Shown: one piece after another, positions 36,901 through 45,245 of the stretch | How the letters are laid out: every line of letters begins with the position of its first letter | Numbering within the stretch: the stretch's first letter is position 1 | Origin: Alistipes senegalensis JC50 | GTDB taxonomy: Bacteria > Bacteroidota > Bacteroidia > Bacteroidales > Rikenellaceae | NCBI RefSeq assembly: GCF_025145645.1 | Contig: NZ_CP102252.1 | Span: 3,162,001-3,226,000, forward strand | Direction: 5' to 3' | Length of the DNA stretch: 64,000 nt | The notes under the pieces: generated by a model | The model's input: only the letters and a program-made list of their open reading frames with translations | Told to the model about the DNA's origin: nothing | Databases searched by the model: none | Translations under genes and position numbers: made by a program

Positions 36901-38508
36901 TCGGGGCTGAAAACCCGGGTCGATTTCACGCAGGTCACCTACTCGATGCCCGAAGCGGTGCTGTCGGTGAAGAACAACCGCTTCAAGGCTTCGAACGTCG
37001 CGGTGTTCGACCCCCAGGGCCATCGCGGACGCTTCGACTTTGACATGAGCCTGCAACACCTGTCGAACATCTCCTACGACGTGCGGGTGGCCCCGCAGCA
37101 GATGCTGGTGCTCGACACCGGCCCCGACGACAACGACGTTTTCTACGGAAAGGTCTACGCCACGGGGTCGGCCCGCATCTCGGGCGACAAGGGGGCCGTC
37201 CGGATGGACATCACAGCCGCCACCGACGGCAATTCGTCGTTCGTGCTGCCGCTGTCGAGCAAGTCGAACATCTCGAACGCCGATTTCGTGCGCTTCGTGC
37301 AGCCCGAGAAAACCGATACGCTCGACAACGTGGCGCGCAAGAAACTCCTCTTCGAACGCAAGCACCGCCAGCGTGCGGATGCCGCCAGCCAGATGAACAT
37401 CACTATGGCGCTCAACGTGCGCCCCGATGCCGAGGTCGAAATCGATGTTGAGGGCAACACGGTGAAGGGGCGCGGAGAAGGGACCCTGAACCTCGAAATC
37501 AACCCCCGGGCCAATATCTTCGAGATCTACGGCGACTACACCATCTCCGAGGGCAGTTTCATGCTCTCGCTCCAGCAGATCATCAACAAGCGTTTCACCA
37601 TCGAGAGCGGTTCGTCGATCCAGTGGACCGGTTCGCCGATGAACGCCCTGCTGGACATCGACGCCGTTTACAAGCTCAAAGCCTCGTTGCAGCCTTTGTT
37701 GCAGGGCACCTCCGAGAACCTCGGCGGCGACCGTTCGGTGCCCGTGGAGTGCGTCATCCACCTCGGGGACCGGCTGTCGAACCCCTCGATCGGTTTCGAC
37801 GTGCGGGTGCCCGGCTCCGATCCCGAGACCCAGACGCTGGTGGCCAACGCTCTCTCGACCCCCGAGACGGTCGATACGCAGTTCCTCTACCTGCTGCTGT
37901 TCAACAGCTTCATGTCCGAGAGTTCGTCGCAGGCCAACGCCAACATCGGCAGTTCGGTGTCGGCGGCCACGGGACTGGAGTTCGTGTCGAACATGGTGAG
38001 CAACTGGCTCTCGTCGTCGGACTACAACGTGGTGATCCGCTACCGGCCCAAGTCGGAGCTGACGAGCGACGAGGTGGATTTCGGGCTCTCGAAGAGCCTC
38101 ATCAACAACCGCCTGTTCGTCGAGGTCGAGGGCAACTACCTGATCGACAACAAGCAGGCGACGGTGAACAACAACTCGATGTCCAACTTCATGGGCGAGG
38201 CTTACATCACCTACCTGATCGACCGCGCCGGAACGCTCAAACTGAAAGCCTTCACGCAGACGATCGACCGTTTCGACGAGAACCAGGGTTTGCAGGAGAC
38301 CGGCATCGGCGTCTACTTCAAGGAGGATTTCAACAACCTGAGGGACCTGCGCAACCGCATTCGGGAACGCTTCACCAACAAGAAGCGCAAGGCCCGGCGC
38401 ATGGCGCGGCGCACGGCCCGGGCGGCCGAAAAAGCGGCCGAAGAGGCGGAAAAAGAGCGGCAGCGGGAGCCGGCGGATACGCTATTTATAATTAAGAATG
38501 AAGAATGA
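33913..38508 (+). CDS. tamB: TamB-like translocation/assembly module protein
   Basis: 1531 residues. One N-terminal membrane helix (about 10-32), an AsmA-like start (VQNFVVHKAAEAVSRKLE), a very long beta-rich body, and the TamB C-terminal domain (GNTVKGRGEGTLNLEINPR, EGSFMLSLQQIINKRFTI, LLFNSFM). In Bacteroidota such proteins span the periplasm and serve outer-membrane protein assembly or lipid transport. The last codons (IIKNEE) come from an AT-rich repeat. The frame is open further upstream, but that part overlaps tsaD and lies before the promoter. Confidence 0.92.
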   Translation: MRKGIKILGKVFSAAVLLLIILPVFLSLLLDIPAVQNFVVHKAAEAVSRKLETTVSIERVDIGIFSKIKVKGFYVEDYGRDTLLYVGKLDAYVTGFGLFGGGLAFSRGEIADAKLYLRQMPDGEMNIKQIVSRISDPDKPRKGNFKLSISRASIENMDLCLERIDSLARHRDYGIDFSHMHLYGLTARVDDFTIDGSAIYTTVAALTARERSGFVLDHLAGRFYMTQGCLGFEDASIVTARSNVRIPYISLVGNSWAEYKDFLGQVRIDAALRNTSVSTDDIAWFAPGLRDWHLDFSDIDIEVAGVVADFTAKVRSMHIGEGTTLVADAAVKGLPEIRDTWFDLSVPRLHSSAEAMDGLALGIAGRKLPDRLVGILGNSGSIDLDARFKGKLSAFDMQLGAATDVGDVSCNLRMSPLKRGLSSVRGDVETRDLRLGDLLDRRDLLGNATLTAYVDGVIGRGVADANVVGNVTRLGFNGYVYDSLRLDGRLRNREFDGLITARDPNLDFDFFGLVDFNDSVPRYDFTMDLRHADLARLHINRRDSVSQLSAHIAAKAGGRSLDDLNGRIQVTGARYRYNDKEIEATNMTVTGENSAQSKFVELRSDFADATFRSKTSYRTVFEYLRRSAWKYLPMLSEAPPETGPSERKAAVANDFSLLSVNIRNFNPVADAVSAGLQVADGSSLQLLFNPASDQLSLKASSEYIERRRMLATRLSVNASNRGDSLAVYASAEDLYAGVLHLPRLSLTGGARQGRVQLSAGFDDTTRRVSGLVGIRTSVADEHGANGRVVDLRILPSHITRGNKTWQIYARKILIDTARIVIDRFFVMNREQELLLDGVASRSREDSVTLSLRNFDLSPFTQVAERMGYVIEGRTNGSAKMKSVLRGGEISADILFDSVEVNDIPAPPMRLASRWDFARNRAGVTVVNRVKRDTLVRGFYAPDRMRYYARLDVDSLDMGLLDPILTGVISSTEGVASAELVLQGQRRDAELAGEVRVSGLKTRVDFTQVTYSMPEAVLSVKNNRFKASNVAVFDPQGHRGRFDFDMSLQHLSNISYDVRVAPQQMLVLDTGPDDNDVFYGKVYATGSARISGDKGAVRMDITAATDGNSSFVLPLSSKSNISNADFVRFVQPEKTDTLDNVARKKLLFERKHRQRADAASQMNITMALNVRPDAEVEIDVEGNTVKGRGEGTLNLEINPRANIFEIYGDYTISEGSFMLSLQQIINKRFTIESGSSIQWTGSPMNALLDIDAVYKLKASLQPLLQGTSENLGGDRSVPVECVIHLGDRLSNPSIGFDVRVPGSDPETQTLVANALSTPETVDTQFLYLLLFNSFMSESSSQANANIGSSVSAATGLEFVSNMVSNWLSSSDYNVVIRYRPKSELTSDEVDFGLSKSLINNRLFVEVEGNYLIDNKQATVNNNSMSNFMGEAYITYLIDRAGTLKLKAFTQTIDRFDENQGLQETGIGVYFKEDFNNLRDLRNRIRERFTNKKRKARRMARRTARAAEKAAEEAEKERQREPADTLFIIKNEE

Positions 38509-38522
38509 AAAATTAAAAATTT
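38489..38522 (+). repeat. AT-rich dispersed repeat, copy at tamB end
   Basis: A run built from AATTAAGAATGA and GAAAAATTAAAAATT that supplies the tamB stop codon and extends 14 bases past it. The remaining intergenic DNA to 38712 has no gene; AATATTTG near 38695 may be a -7 box for exbB. Confidence 0.75.
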
Positions 38523-38712
38523 GAGACTTTGCCGTTTGCATTCCGGTTGTAAATCCGGTCGCGATGCGACAAGTCCCCTCCGAGGGCGGCTTGAAAAGTC
38601 GCGTTTGGAAGGCTGGTAGCGAAGACTTGCTCCGGGAGCCGTAAATACCAAAGCGCTCGAAAGCGAGATTGAGGAATAGAATACTTGTAAACTTTAATAT
38701 TTGTAAAACACT

Positions 38713-39387
38713 ATGATGACATTTTTGCAGGCTGCCGAGGCGGTGGCCGTTAGTGAGGAGACCCGCATGGGCTTGTGGACCCTGTTTACCAAAGGCGGCT
38801 GGCTGATGTGGCCGCTGCTGGCGCTGGGCGGCGTGACGATTTTCATCTTCGTGGAGCGCTTCATGGCCATCCGCAAGGCTTCGGTGCTGGACATGAACTT
38901 TATGAACCGCATCCGCGACTACATCTCCGACGGCAAGATCTCGACGGCCGTGAACCTCTGCAAGAAGACCGACACGCCGATCGCCCGCATGATCGAAAAG
39001 GGCATCGAGCGCATCGGACGCCCCATGAGCGACGTGCAGACCGCCATCGAGAACGTCGCCAACCTCGAAGTCTCGAAGCTCGAAAACGGCCTGCCGTTCC
39101 TGGCCACGATCGCCGGCGGCGCCCCGATGATCGGTTTTCTCGGCACGGTGCTCGGCATGGTGCAGACCTTCATGGACATGTCCGCCGCGGGCGGCACGGT
39201 CGATCTGGGGCTGTTGTCGAGCGGTATGTACGTGGCGATGGTGACCACGGTGATGGGTCTGATCGTCGGCATCCCGGCCTACTTCGGCTACAACTACCTT
39301 GTGGCTCGCATCGAGAAGCTGGTGTTCCAGATGGAGGCCAACTCGATCGCATTCATGGACATTCTGAATCAACCCGTTCAAAAATAA
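38713..39387 (+). CDS. exbB: ExbB/TolQ-type proton channel protein
   Basis: 224 residues, MotA/TolQ/ExbB family. Three membrane segments: WLMWPLLALGGVTIFIFVE, the second in FLATIAGGAPMIGFLGTVLG, and VAMVTTVMGLIVGIPAYF. With ExbD it uses the proton gradient to energise TonB, here needed for SusC-type receptors. The next gene follows after six bases. Confidence 0.95.
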   Translation: MMTFLQAAEAVAVSEETRMGLWTLFTKGGWLMWPLLALGGVTIFIFVERFMAIRKASVLDMNFMNRIRDYISDGKISTAVNLCKKTDTPIARMIEKGIERIGRPMSDVQTAIENVANLEVSKLENGLPFLATIAGGAPMIGFLGTVLGMVQTFMDMSAAGGTVDLGLLSSGMYVAMVTTVMGLIVGIPAYFGYNYLVARIEKLVFQMEANSIAFMDILNQPVQK

Positions 39388-39393
39388 CGCATT

Positions 39394-39798
39394 ATGGCAA
39401 TCAAACATGGATCGAAAGTCGATAAATCGTTCTCGGCCTCGTCGATGACCGACCTGATGTTCCTGCTGCTGCTGTTCCTGCTGATCGCCACGACGCTGAT
39501 CAATCCCAACGCCCTGAAACTGATGCTTCCGAAGAGCTCGAACCAGTTGAAGGACAAGGCGATGACCACGGTTTCGATCCAGCAGAGCGGCGCGTCGTAC
39601 AACTACTACGTCGAGTTGCAGAAGGTGCAGGGCATCGAGGGCGTGGAGCGGGCGTTGAAGGCGCGCCTCGACGGCCAGAAGGACGCCACGGTGTCGCTCC
39701 ACTGCGACAAGACGGTGGCCGTCGATGAGGTGGTCAAGGTCATGAACATCGCCAAGGACAACAATTACAAACTTATTTTGGCGACATCGCCGAAATAA
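39394..39798 (+). CDS. exbD: ExbD/TolR-type protein
   Basis: 134 residues: short cytoplasmic N terminus, one membrane helix (SMTDLMFLLLLFLLIATTL) with the conserved Asp that carries protons, and a periplasmic domain. Partner of the ExbB protein. Confidence 0.93.
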   Translation: MAIKHGSKVDKSFSASSMTDLMFLLLLFLLIATTLINPNALKLMLPKSSNQLKDKAMTTVSIQQSGASYNYYVELQKVQGIEGVERALKARLDGQKDATVSLHCDKTVAVDEVVKVMNIAKDNNYKLILATSPK

Positions 39799-39805
39799 GT
39801 TCGAT

Positions 39806-39905
39806 TAAAAATGAAAAATTGAGAATTGAAAGAGAGATATTGTGGATGTATGGCCGGATTTGCCGTACGGACAATTTTTAGTTTTTCATTCTTAATTTTT
39901 AATTG
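39806..39905. repeat. AT-rich dispersed repeat, two copies in inverted orientation
   Basis: 39806-39829 (forward) and 39872-39905 (reverse) are related to the copy at 38489, arranged like the ends of a small non-coding insertion between exbD and tonB. Confidence 0.65.
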
Positions 39906-39913
39906 GGAAGCCA

Positions 39914-40609
39914 ATGTATTATTACGATCCCGATAATAAGAATCCTCGCCGATGGGCGGCGGTCGCGGCGGCGGTCTACTGCGTGCTGCTGGCCGGTTCG
40001 TTCGCGCTGGTGTCGTTCGACGTTTCGCAGGCGGTGGAGAAGCCCGGCGACACGATCCTCGTCGATTTCACCGAGCCGCCCGTTCCCGAGCCGCCGAAGC
40101 CGCCCGTGAAGATCGCCACCGAGCCGCGCGTGCACGACGTTGCGGCTCCCGTGGAGCAGACGGCGCAGGTCGCCGGCAAGGACGAGGTGACCCAGACCCC
40201 CAACCCCAAGGCACTCTTCAAGATGAACAAGGGCGGGGCCGACGAACCCGACAATGCGGGCAATCCCCGCGCTCCGCAGGGCGAGGACAAGGCCAGCGGC
40301 ACCGGGCCGGGGCTCAATCCCGACGGGCTGGACCAGCTGGACCAGGGCTTGAAAGGACGCGGACTGGTGGGCAATTTGCCACGGCCGAATCAACCTGAAA
40401 ATAAAAGTGGTGTGGTACTTATTCGTGTGACAGTAGATGCTTCGGGGCGGGTTACCAGTGCTGCTTATGAGCCGAAAGGATCTACAACATCTGATGTCGA
40501 GCTGGTGAACGAAGCTCGAAAGGCTGCACTTAGAACGCGGTTTAGTGAGAGCCGTGCTGTGATTGAAGGTGGCACGATAACCTATATTTTTCGACTTAAA
40601 GCGGAATAG
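39914..40609 (+). CDS. tonB: TonB-type energy transducer
   Basis: 231 residues: N-terminal membrane helix (about 15-37), Pro-rich linker (PPVPEPPKPPVK), and a TonB C-terminal domain (VLIRVTVDASGRVTSA, ARKAALRTRF, ITYIFRLK). It carries energy from ExbB/ExbD to outer-membrane receptors. The last 75 codons (from about 40385) are markedly AT-richer than the rest, suggesting that the C-terminal domain came by recombination. Confidence 0.93.
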   Translation: MYYYDPDNKNPRRWAAVAAAVYCVLLAGSFALVSFDVSQAVEKPGDTILVDFTEPPVPEPPKPPVKIATEPRVHDVAAPVEQTAQVAGKDEVTQTPNPKALFKMNKGGADEPDNAGNPRAPQGEDKASGTGPGLNPDGLDQLDQGLKGRGLVGNLPRPNQPENKSGVVLIRVTVDASGRVTSAAYEPKGSTTSDVELVNEARKAALRTRFSESRAVIEGGTITYIFRLKAE

Positions 40610-40619
40610 AATTTGAACA

Positions 40620-41063
40620 ATGAAAATACTACTGCTGACAATCCTCGCCTGCCTGCTTTTCGGGGCGGCGTATGCCGAAAGACCTGCTAAGGGAGCGCAC
40701 CTGAAGATGGACGACCCGACCCACGATTTCGGCGACGTGCCGCGCAAGGGCGGCGATCTGGTGCACGAATTCAAATTCGTCAACGACGGCACGGCGCCGC
40801 TGGTCATCGTGCGCGTCATCACCTCGTGTTCGTGCCTCAGCGCCTCGTTCTCGAAGCGCCCCGTGGCGCCCGCCGACTCGGGGGTGATCCGCATCGTGTA
40901 CGAACCCCACAAGAGCGAGCCGGGAGCCTTCAACAAGGTGATCCAGGTCTACTCCAACTCGGTGGACGGCCGCGACGTGATCACCGTGCAGGGCAACTCC
41001 ATCGACAAGCCCGAGCGCGGGAAAGTGAAAATTAAGAGTGAAAAATTAAAAATTAAGAATTAG
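40620..41063 (+). CDS. secreted DUF1573 protein
   Basis: 147 residues: signal peptide, then one DUF1573 Ig-like domain (HDFGDVPRKGGDLVHEFKFVNDGTAPLVI). The conserved SCSC motif is present. Function unknown; probably periplasmic. The last 13 residues (KVKIKSEKLKIKN) are encoded by the AT-rich repeat at 41028-41062, so the natural C terminus has been extended by a repeat. Confidence 0.88.
   Translation: MKILLLTILACLLFGAAYAERPAKGAHLKMDDPTHDFGDVPRKGGDLVHEFKFVNDGTAPLVIVRVITSCSCLSASFSKRPVAPADSGVIRIVYEPHKSEPGAFNKVIQVYSNSVDGRDVITVQGNSIDKPERGKVKIKSEKLKIKN
41028..41062 (+). repeat. AT-rich dispersed repeat inside the DUF1573 gene end
   Basis: Same family as the copies at 38489 and 39806. It is translated here and supplies the stop codon; the next gene starts directly after. 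Confidence 0.78.
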
Positions 41064-42377
41064 ATGCCGATACTCTTTTCAAACGCGACGGTGCTGCCGA
41101 TGACGGCCTCCGGCGGCGAACCCCGGACCTTTACGGGCTGGGTGGGCACCGACGGCGACCGCATCGCGCTGGCGACGGCTTCGGAGGCGGATGCTGCGGC
41201 GTTCCGCGCGGCGCATCCCGGACTCCGGGAGATCGACTGCCGGGGCAAACTCGTGATGCCGGGGTTGGTGAACACCCATTGCCACGCGGCCATGACCCTC
41301 CAGCGCAGCTATGCCGACGACATCTCGCTGATGGCGTGGCTCCACGACTATATCTGGCCTTTCGAGGCGCACCAAACCCCTGACGACGTGAAGCTGGGCA
41401 TGACGCTCGGCATCGTCGAGATGCTGTTGGGCGGCGTGACATCGTTCGTTGATATGTACTATTTCGAGGATCGTTGCGTGGAGGTGGCTGAACGGCTGGG
41501 CATCCGGGCCCTGCTGGGCTGCAACTACTTCGATACGAATGCCGATGAGGTGCTGCCCCGGGTCGGGGAGGCCGTGCGGCTGGCCGCCGCCGGTTCCGGC
41601 CGGGTGCGGATCGCCGTGGCGCCCCATTCGCCCTACACCGTGTCGCCCGAAAACCTCCTGCGCGGCAAGGAGCTGGCCGACCGGTACGGCCTGCACCTGA
41701 TGACCCACATTTCGGAGACGCAGGACGAGGTGCGCATCGTGCGCGAGAAATACGGATGCACTTCCGTCGAACACCTCGACGCGCTGGGGCTGTTGGGTCC
41801 GAAGACGATCGGCGCCCATTGCATCCACGTGACCGACAGCGACATCGGGACCCTCGCCGCGCGGGGCGTCACCGTGTCGCACAACCCGCAGAGCAACATG
41901 AAGATTTCGAGCGGCGTGGCTCCCGTCGAGCGGCTGCGGGCCGCCGGGGCGCTGGTGACGGTCGGCACCGACGGAACCTGCTCGAACAACGACCTCGACA
42001 TGTTCGAGGAGCTGCGCACGGCGGCTTTCCTGCAAAAATCCGCGACGGGCGACCCCGTGGCGCTCCCGGCCTACGAGGCCCTGCGGCTGGCGACGGCCAA
42101 CGGCGCCCGGGCGATGGGGTATGCCGACGGCGAGCTGGGCGTGATCCGCACGGGCGCGCTGGCCGACGTGATCGTCGTGGATATGCAGAAACCCCATTTG
42201 CAGCCCGTTCACGATGTCGTGTCGAATGTGGTCTACTGCGGCAAGGCGTCGGATGTCGAGACGGTCGTGGTCGGCGGACGTATCGTCGTCGAAAACCGCC
42301 GCATCGGGGGCATCGACCTGCCGGAGCTTTACCGCGGGGTGGCCGAGGCCGTCGCGCGGATCAAGGCGGCCGAATAG
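41064..42377 (+). CDS. amidohydrolase, S-adenosylhomocysteine/methylthioadenosine deaminase-like
   Basis: 437 residues. Metal-binding HxH in GLVNTHCHAAM, then HISETQDEV, GAHCIHV, and the Asp in VGTDGTCSNNDLDMFEELR, the order seen in MtaD/SsnA-type deaminases. Likely substrates are 5'-methylthioadenosine, S-adenosylhomocysteine or a related purine. The start follows the previous stop without a gap. Confidence 0.88.
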   Translation: MPILFSNATVLPMTASGGEPRTFTGWVGTDGDRIALATASEADAAAFRAAHPGLREIDCRGKLVMPGLVNTHCHAAMTLQRSYADDISLMAWLHDYIWPFEAHQTPDDVKLGMTLGIVEMLLGGVTSFVDMYYFEDRCVEVAERLGIRALLGCNYFDTNADEVLPRVGEAVRLAAAGSGRVRIAVAPHSPYTVSPENLLRGKELADRYGLHLMTHISETQDEVRIVREKYGCTSVEHLDALGLLGPKTIGAHCIHVTDSDIGTLAARGVTVSHNPQSNMKISSGVAPVERLRAAGALVTVGTDGTCSNNDLDMFEELRTAAFLQKSATGDPVALPAYEALRLATANGARAMGYADGELGVIRTGALADVIVVDMQKPHLQPVHDVVSNVVYCGKASDVETVVVGGRIVVENRRIGGIDLPELYRGVAEAVARIKAAE

Positions 42378-42424
42378 CCGGGCGGCATCGGAATTGTAGA
42401 ATTCATTCAAAAAACAGACGAATT

Positions 42425-42934
42425 ATGGATCACAAAGTAACTTTCGGCGGCAAGCCCGTGACGCTTGTCGGCAATCGCTGCAAGGCGGGCGAAAAAGCCC
42501 CCTCATTTACGGTCATCGACGCTGCGCTGCAACCCGTCCCGTCGGAGGATTTTCGCGGCAAGGTTCGCATTTTCAGCGTTTTCCCGTCGGTGGACACTCC
42601 GGTCTGCTCGTTGCAGAACATCCGGTTCAACCGCGAGGCTTCGAAGCTGAGCGACGACGTGGTCGTCCTGGCGTTGTCGGTGGACCTTCCCTTCGCGCAG
42701 AAGCGTTTCTGCGCCGCCGAGGGGATCGACCACGTGCACGTCTTCTCGGATTACAAGGAGTTGGATTTCGGCATGAAATACGGCTTCGTGATCGACGAAT
42801 TGCGCCTGCTGGCCCGCGGCGTGGTGGTCGTGGACCGGGACGACGTGGTGCGTTACGTGGAGTACGTGCCCGAGATCACCCACGAACCCGACTACGACAA
42901 GGCGCTGGCCTTCGTGCGCGACCTGGCGAAATAA
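42425..42934 (+). CDS. tpx: thiol peroxidase Tpx
   Basis: 169 residues, a normal Tpx length. Peroxidatic Cys in SVDTPVCSLQ, resolving Cys in KRFCAAEG; the active-site Thr precedes the first Cys. It reduces hydrogen and lipid peroxides using thioredoxin. ATG at 42425 is chosen by family length. A strong terminator follows. Confidence 0.95.
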   Translation: MDHKVTFGGKPVTLVGNRCKAGEKAPSFTVIDAALQPVPSEDFRGKVRIFSVFPSVDTPVCSLQNIRFNREASKLSDDVVVLALSVDLPFAQKRFCAAEGIDHVHVFSDYKELDFGMKYGFVIDELRLLARGVVVVDRDDVVRYVEYVPEITHEPDYDKALAFVRDLAK

Positions 42935-42956
42935 GAACGGTGCCGGAAACGAAAAG

Positions 42957-42990
42957 AGGCTGTCTGCGATTTGTCAGACAGCCTTTTTTT
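42957..42990 (+). terminator. terminator after tpx
   Basis: Arms AGGCTGTCTG and CAGACAGCCT with an eight-base loop and seven T. Confidence 0.92.
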
Positions 42991-43021
42991 CGGGGGGGGG
43001 ATATGTTCCAATTCCCGGGTG

Positions 43022-44005
43022 TTATTTCACCTTTTCGTAAATGTATACCTCGTGAATCTCCTTGGTGTAGCCCTCTTCCGAGAACGGACCCTGCGACATG
43101 CCGAGGATGATTTGCGTGCCGCGGTTGTTCAATACGAGCAGTTCGTCGGTTACGGGGTCTACGCAGAGACCTTCGATCTCTCCGGCACGGCGGAAATCCG
43201 ACATCTCGCGGAACAGTTCGAGACGCCCGGCCTTGGCTCCGGCGGCGATCATCCCGGTACGTTTGACGGGGTTGCCTTTTTTGTCTAATTTTACGCTGAA
43301 CGGCGTGTCCCGGACGACTTCGGTACCCTCTTTCAGTCCCGTATAGGGGACTTCGGAGATGTCGGCGACATAGATATTGTCGGGAATCTGATAGGTCGAT
43401 TCCCCGTCGTCGGCAGCGAAGAGCATCTTGCCGTCGGCGATGAAAATGCCCTGGCACCAGTACGGCATCGGACGGCATTGCATTTTGGTGTAGTACTTGC
43501 CCGTTTCGAGGCTGTAACAGTATACGTAGCGGCTGTCCACCCAGTCGGACATCCAGATCATGTTCTTCTCGCGGTCCACGGCCAGGCCGGATACCTCTAC
43601 CTGCCCCGATTCGGCGCACCAGGGGATATCCTCGATCCATTCGAGCGTCTCGGCGTCGTATACCGAGATGGCGATGTTGTAGCCCCGGCCGTATTCGAAC
43701 TTCTCGTTGCCCGTGTAAATCTTGCCGTTCCACACGTCGATATCTCCGAAATGGTTGGCCAGCTCCGGATTCGGGAACAGGGGAGTTTCGGGCGTCTGAA
43801 CGTGTTTCTTCACGAGGTTCCAGTTCTTGTCGAACTTGTAAAGACCTCTTGTGTCGGAAACGTAATAATAGTTTTCGTCTGCGGCGATTCCCTGGCGTCC
43901 GGGAACTTCGACGATTTTCTTCAGGCGATATTCCGTGCCGAGATGCTGTGCGCTTACCGTCGAGAAAGCGGCGATCGCTGCCAATGCAAAGAGTAATTTT
44001 TTCAT
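43022..44005 (-). CDS. secreted propeller-like protein next to porin
   Basis: 327 residues with a signal peptide (MKKLLFALAAIAAFSTVSAQ) and repeated blade-like segments (YYYVSDTRGLYKFDKNW, IWMSDW, GEIEGLCVDPVTDELLVLNN). It resembles SdiA-regulated/esterase-like propellers; no catalytic residues are assigned. It is downstream of the porin gene with a 55-base gap, so both are probably cotranscribed and may handle the same ligand. Confidence 0.72.
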   Translation of the reverse strand: MKKLLFALAAIAAFSTVSAQHLGTEYRLKKIVEVPGRQGIAADENYYYVSDTRGLYKFDKNWNLVKKHVQTPETPLFPNPELANHFGDIDVWNGKIYTGNEKFEYGRGYNIAISVYDAETLEWIEDIPWCAESGQVEVSGLAVDREKNMIWMSDWVDSRYVYCYSLETGKYYTKMQCRPMPYWCQGIFIADGKMLFAADDGESTYQIPDNIYVADISEVPYTGLKEGTEVVRDTPFSVKLDKKGNPVKRTGMIAAGAKAGRLELFREMSDFRRAGEIEGLCVDPVTDELLVLNNRGTQIILGMSQGPFSEEGYTKEIHEVYIYEKVK

Positions 44006-44060
44006 GATTGCAGATTTTTAAGGTTGGTTCTTTTTTGTGTGAACGGTTGTTTCCGATAGT

Positions 44061-45245
44061 TTAGAATTTGAACATGGCCATGATCTGGAGCTGCTCGGAG
44101 GAGTCGTATCCCAGGGCCTTCTTTGCGTCGTCGCCGTACATGAAATGTCCGTAGTTGACCTGGAATTTCATGTTTTTGAACACCGAATAAGTGCAGCCGA
44201 TCAGTATCCGGTTGTAGTTATTCGCCGTTCCCGTATTCACGCAATCCTCGTACATATCCCAGCGGACGATCGGGAGGAACTTACCCAAATGCCAGCCTGC
44301 CAGTACATACGCACCGTTCTCCTTGACGATGTCCGCTTTGTTCACCCGGCTCTTCATGTGTCCGTATTCGGCGCGGAGGTTCAAACCGCGGGGATTGTCG
44401 TACCAGGCGCCGACCACGTAGCGATTCATCGGATTGTAATCGCCGCTGCCGACTCCTGTGCCGCCTTCCAGCTGCTTGGACGTATACTCGCCCCAGTTGA
44501 ATGTTCCTTTGATGTTGAAGTGTTTGGCCGGCCGGACCGTCAAGCTGACATAGATGTCTTTCGACTTGTTGCTGTCGTCCTTGCAGGGAATGGAGCCGTT
44601 GGTGACGGCCACGTCGTAGTGCAGATAGCTGAATCCTTTTCCCGAGTCGAAGACATCTCCCATGAACATGATGCCCAGATCCCGTCCGTAGTCTACCAGA
44701 TTGTATTCGTAGGGATTGCGGCAGGCCATGCGGTAAACGATATTCGAGAAGTCCACCGTCTCCAGCGTCGCGGGCGAGATGTCGTAATTCTCATATCCCA
44801 GCGGCGTGTAGAACTGACCGAAGCGGACTTTGAACTCGGGCCTGATTTTCCAGGTCGCAAAGGCGTCCATTACCTGTATGTTCTTCTGACCGTTTCCGTT
44901 CGTCGAGCCGGAGATTCCGTTGAAAGCCTCGATCTGCAACCGGAAATCGACCTTTTCGGAGACCTTGCCGTCGAGAAGCAGCCGGAGACGTTTTGCCTGA
45001 AACGACGAACTCGAACTTTTGTCGTTCGACGTGTAGTTCCATCCCGTCTGCAAATATCCGGATACCTTCGGCAGGTTGGCCAGGATTTTCTCCCAGGTCG
45101 TCTGGGGTTGTACGGCGGCGGGGGCTTCCGCAGTGACCGTTCCGGATTCCGGGGCGGATCGTTCTTCCGGATTCGCCGACACGAAGGCAGGTGCCAGCAT
45201 GGCACAGCTCAGGAAAAGAGCAATGAGTTTCGTTGTTTTTTTCAT
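44061..45245 (-). CDS. OprO/OprP-type phosphate-selective porin
   Basis: 394 residues: signal peptide, a Pro/Ala-rich linker, then a 16-strand-type barrel with WNYTSNDKSSSS, FQAKRLRLLLDGKVSEK, VRFGQFYTPLGYEN and a C-terminal Phe (IMAMFKF). Matches the OprP family as found in Bacteroidales, where the substrate is often unverified. First gene of the two-gene minus-strand unit. Confidence 0.88.
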   Translation of the reverse strand: MKKTTKLIALFLSCAMLAPAFVSANPEERSAPESGTVTAEAPAAVQPQTTWEKILANLPKVSGYLQTGWNYTSNDKSSSSSFQAKRLRLLLDGKVSEKVDFRLQIEAFNGISGSTNGNGQKNIQVMDAFATWKIRPEFKVRFGQFYTPLGYENYDISPATLETVDFSNIVYRMACRNPYEYNLVDYGRDLGIMFMGDVFDSGKGFSYLHYDVAVTNGSIPCKDDSNKSKDIYVSLTVRPAKHFNIKGTFNWGEYTSKQLEGGTGVGSGDYNPMNRYVVGAWYDNPRGLNLRAEYGHMKSRVNKADIVKENGAYVLAGWHLGKFLPIVRWDMYEDCVNTGTANNYNRILIGCTYSVFKNMKFQVNYGHFMYGDDAKKALGYDSSEQLQIMAMFKF

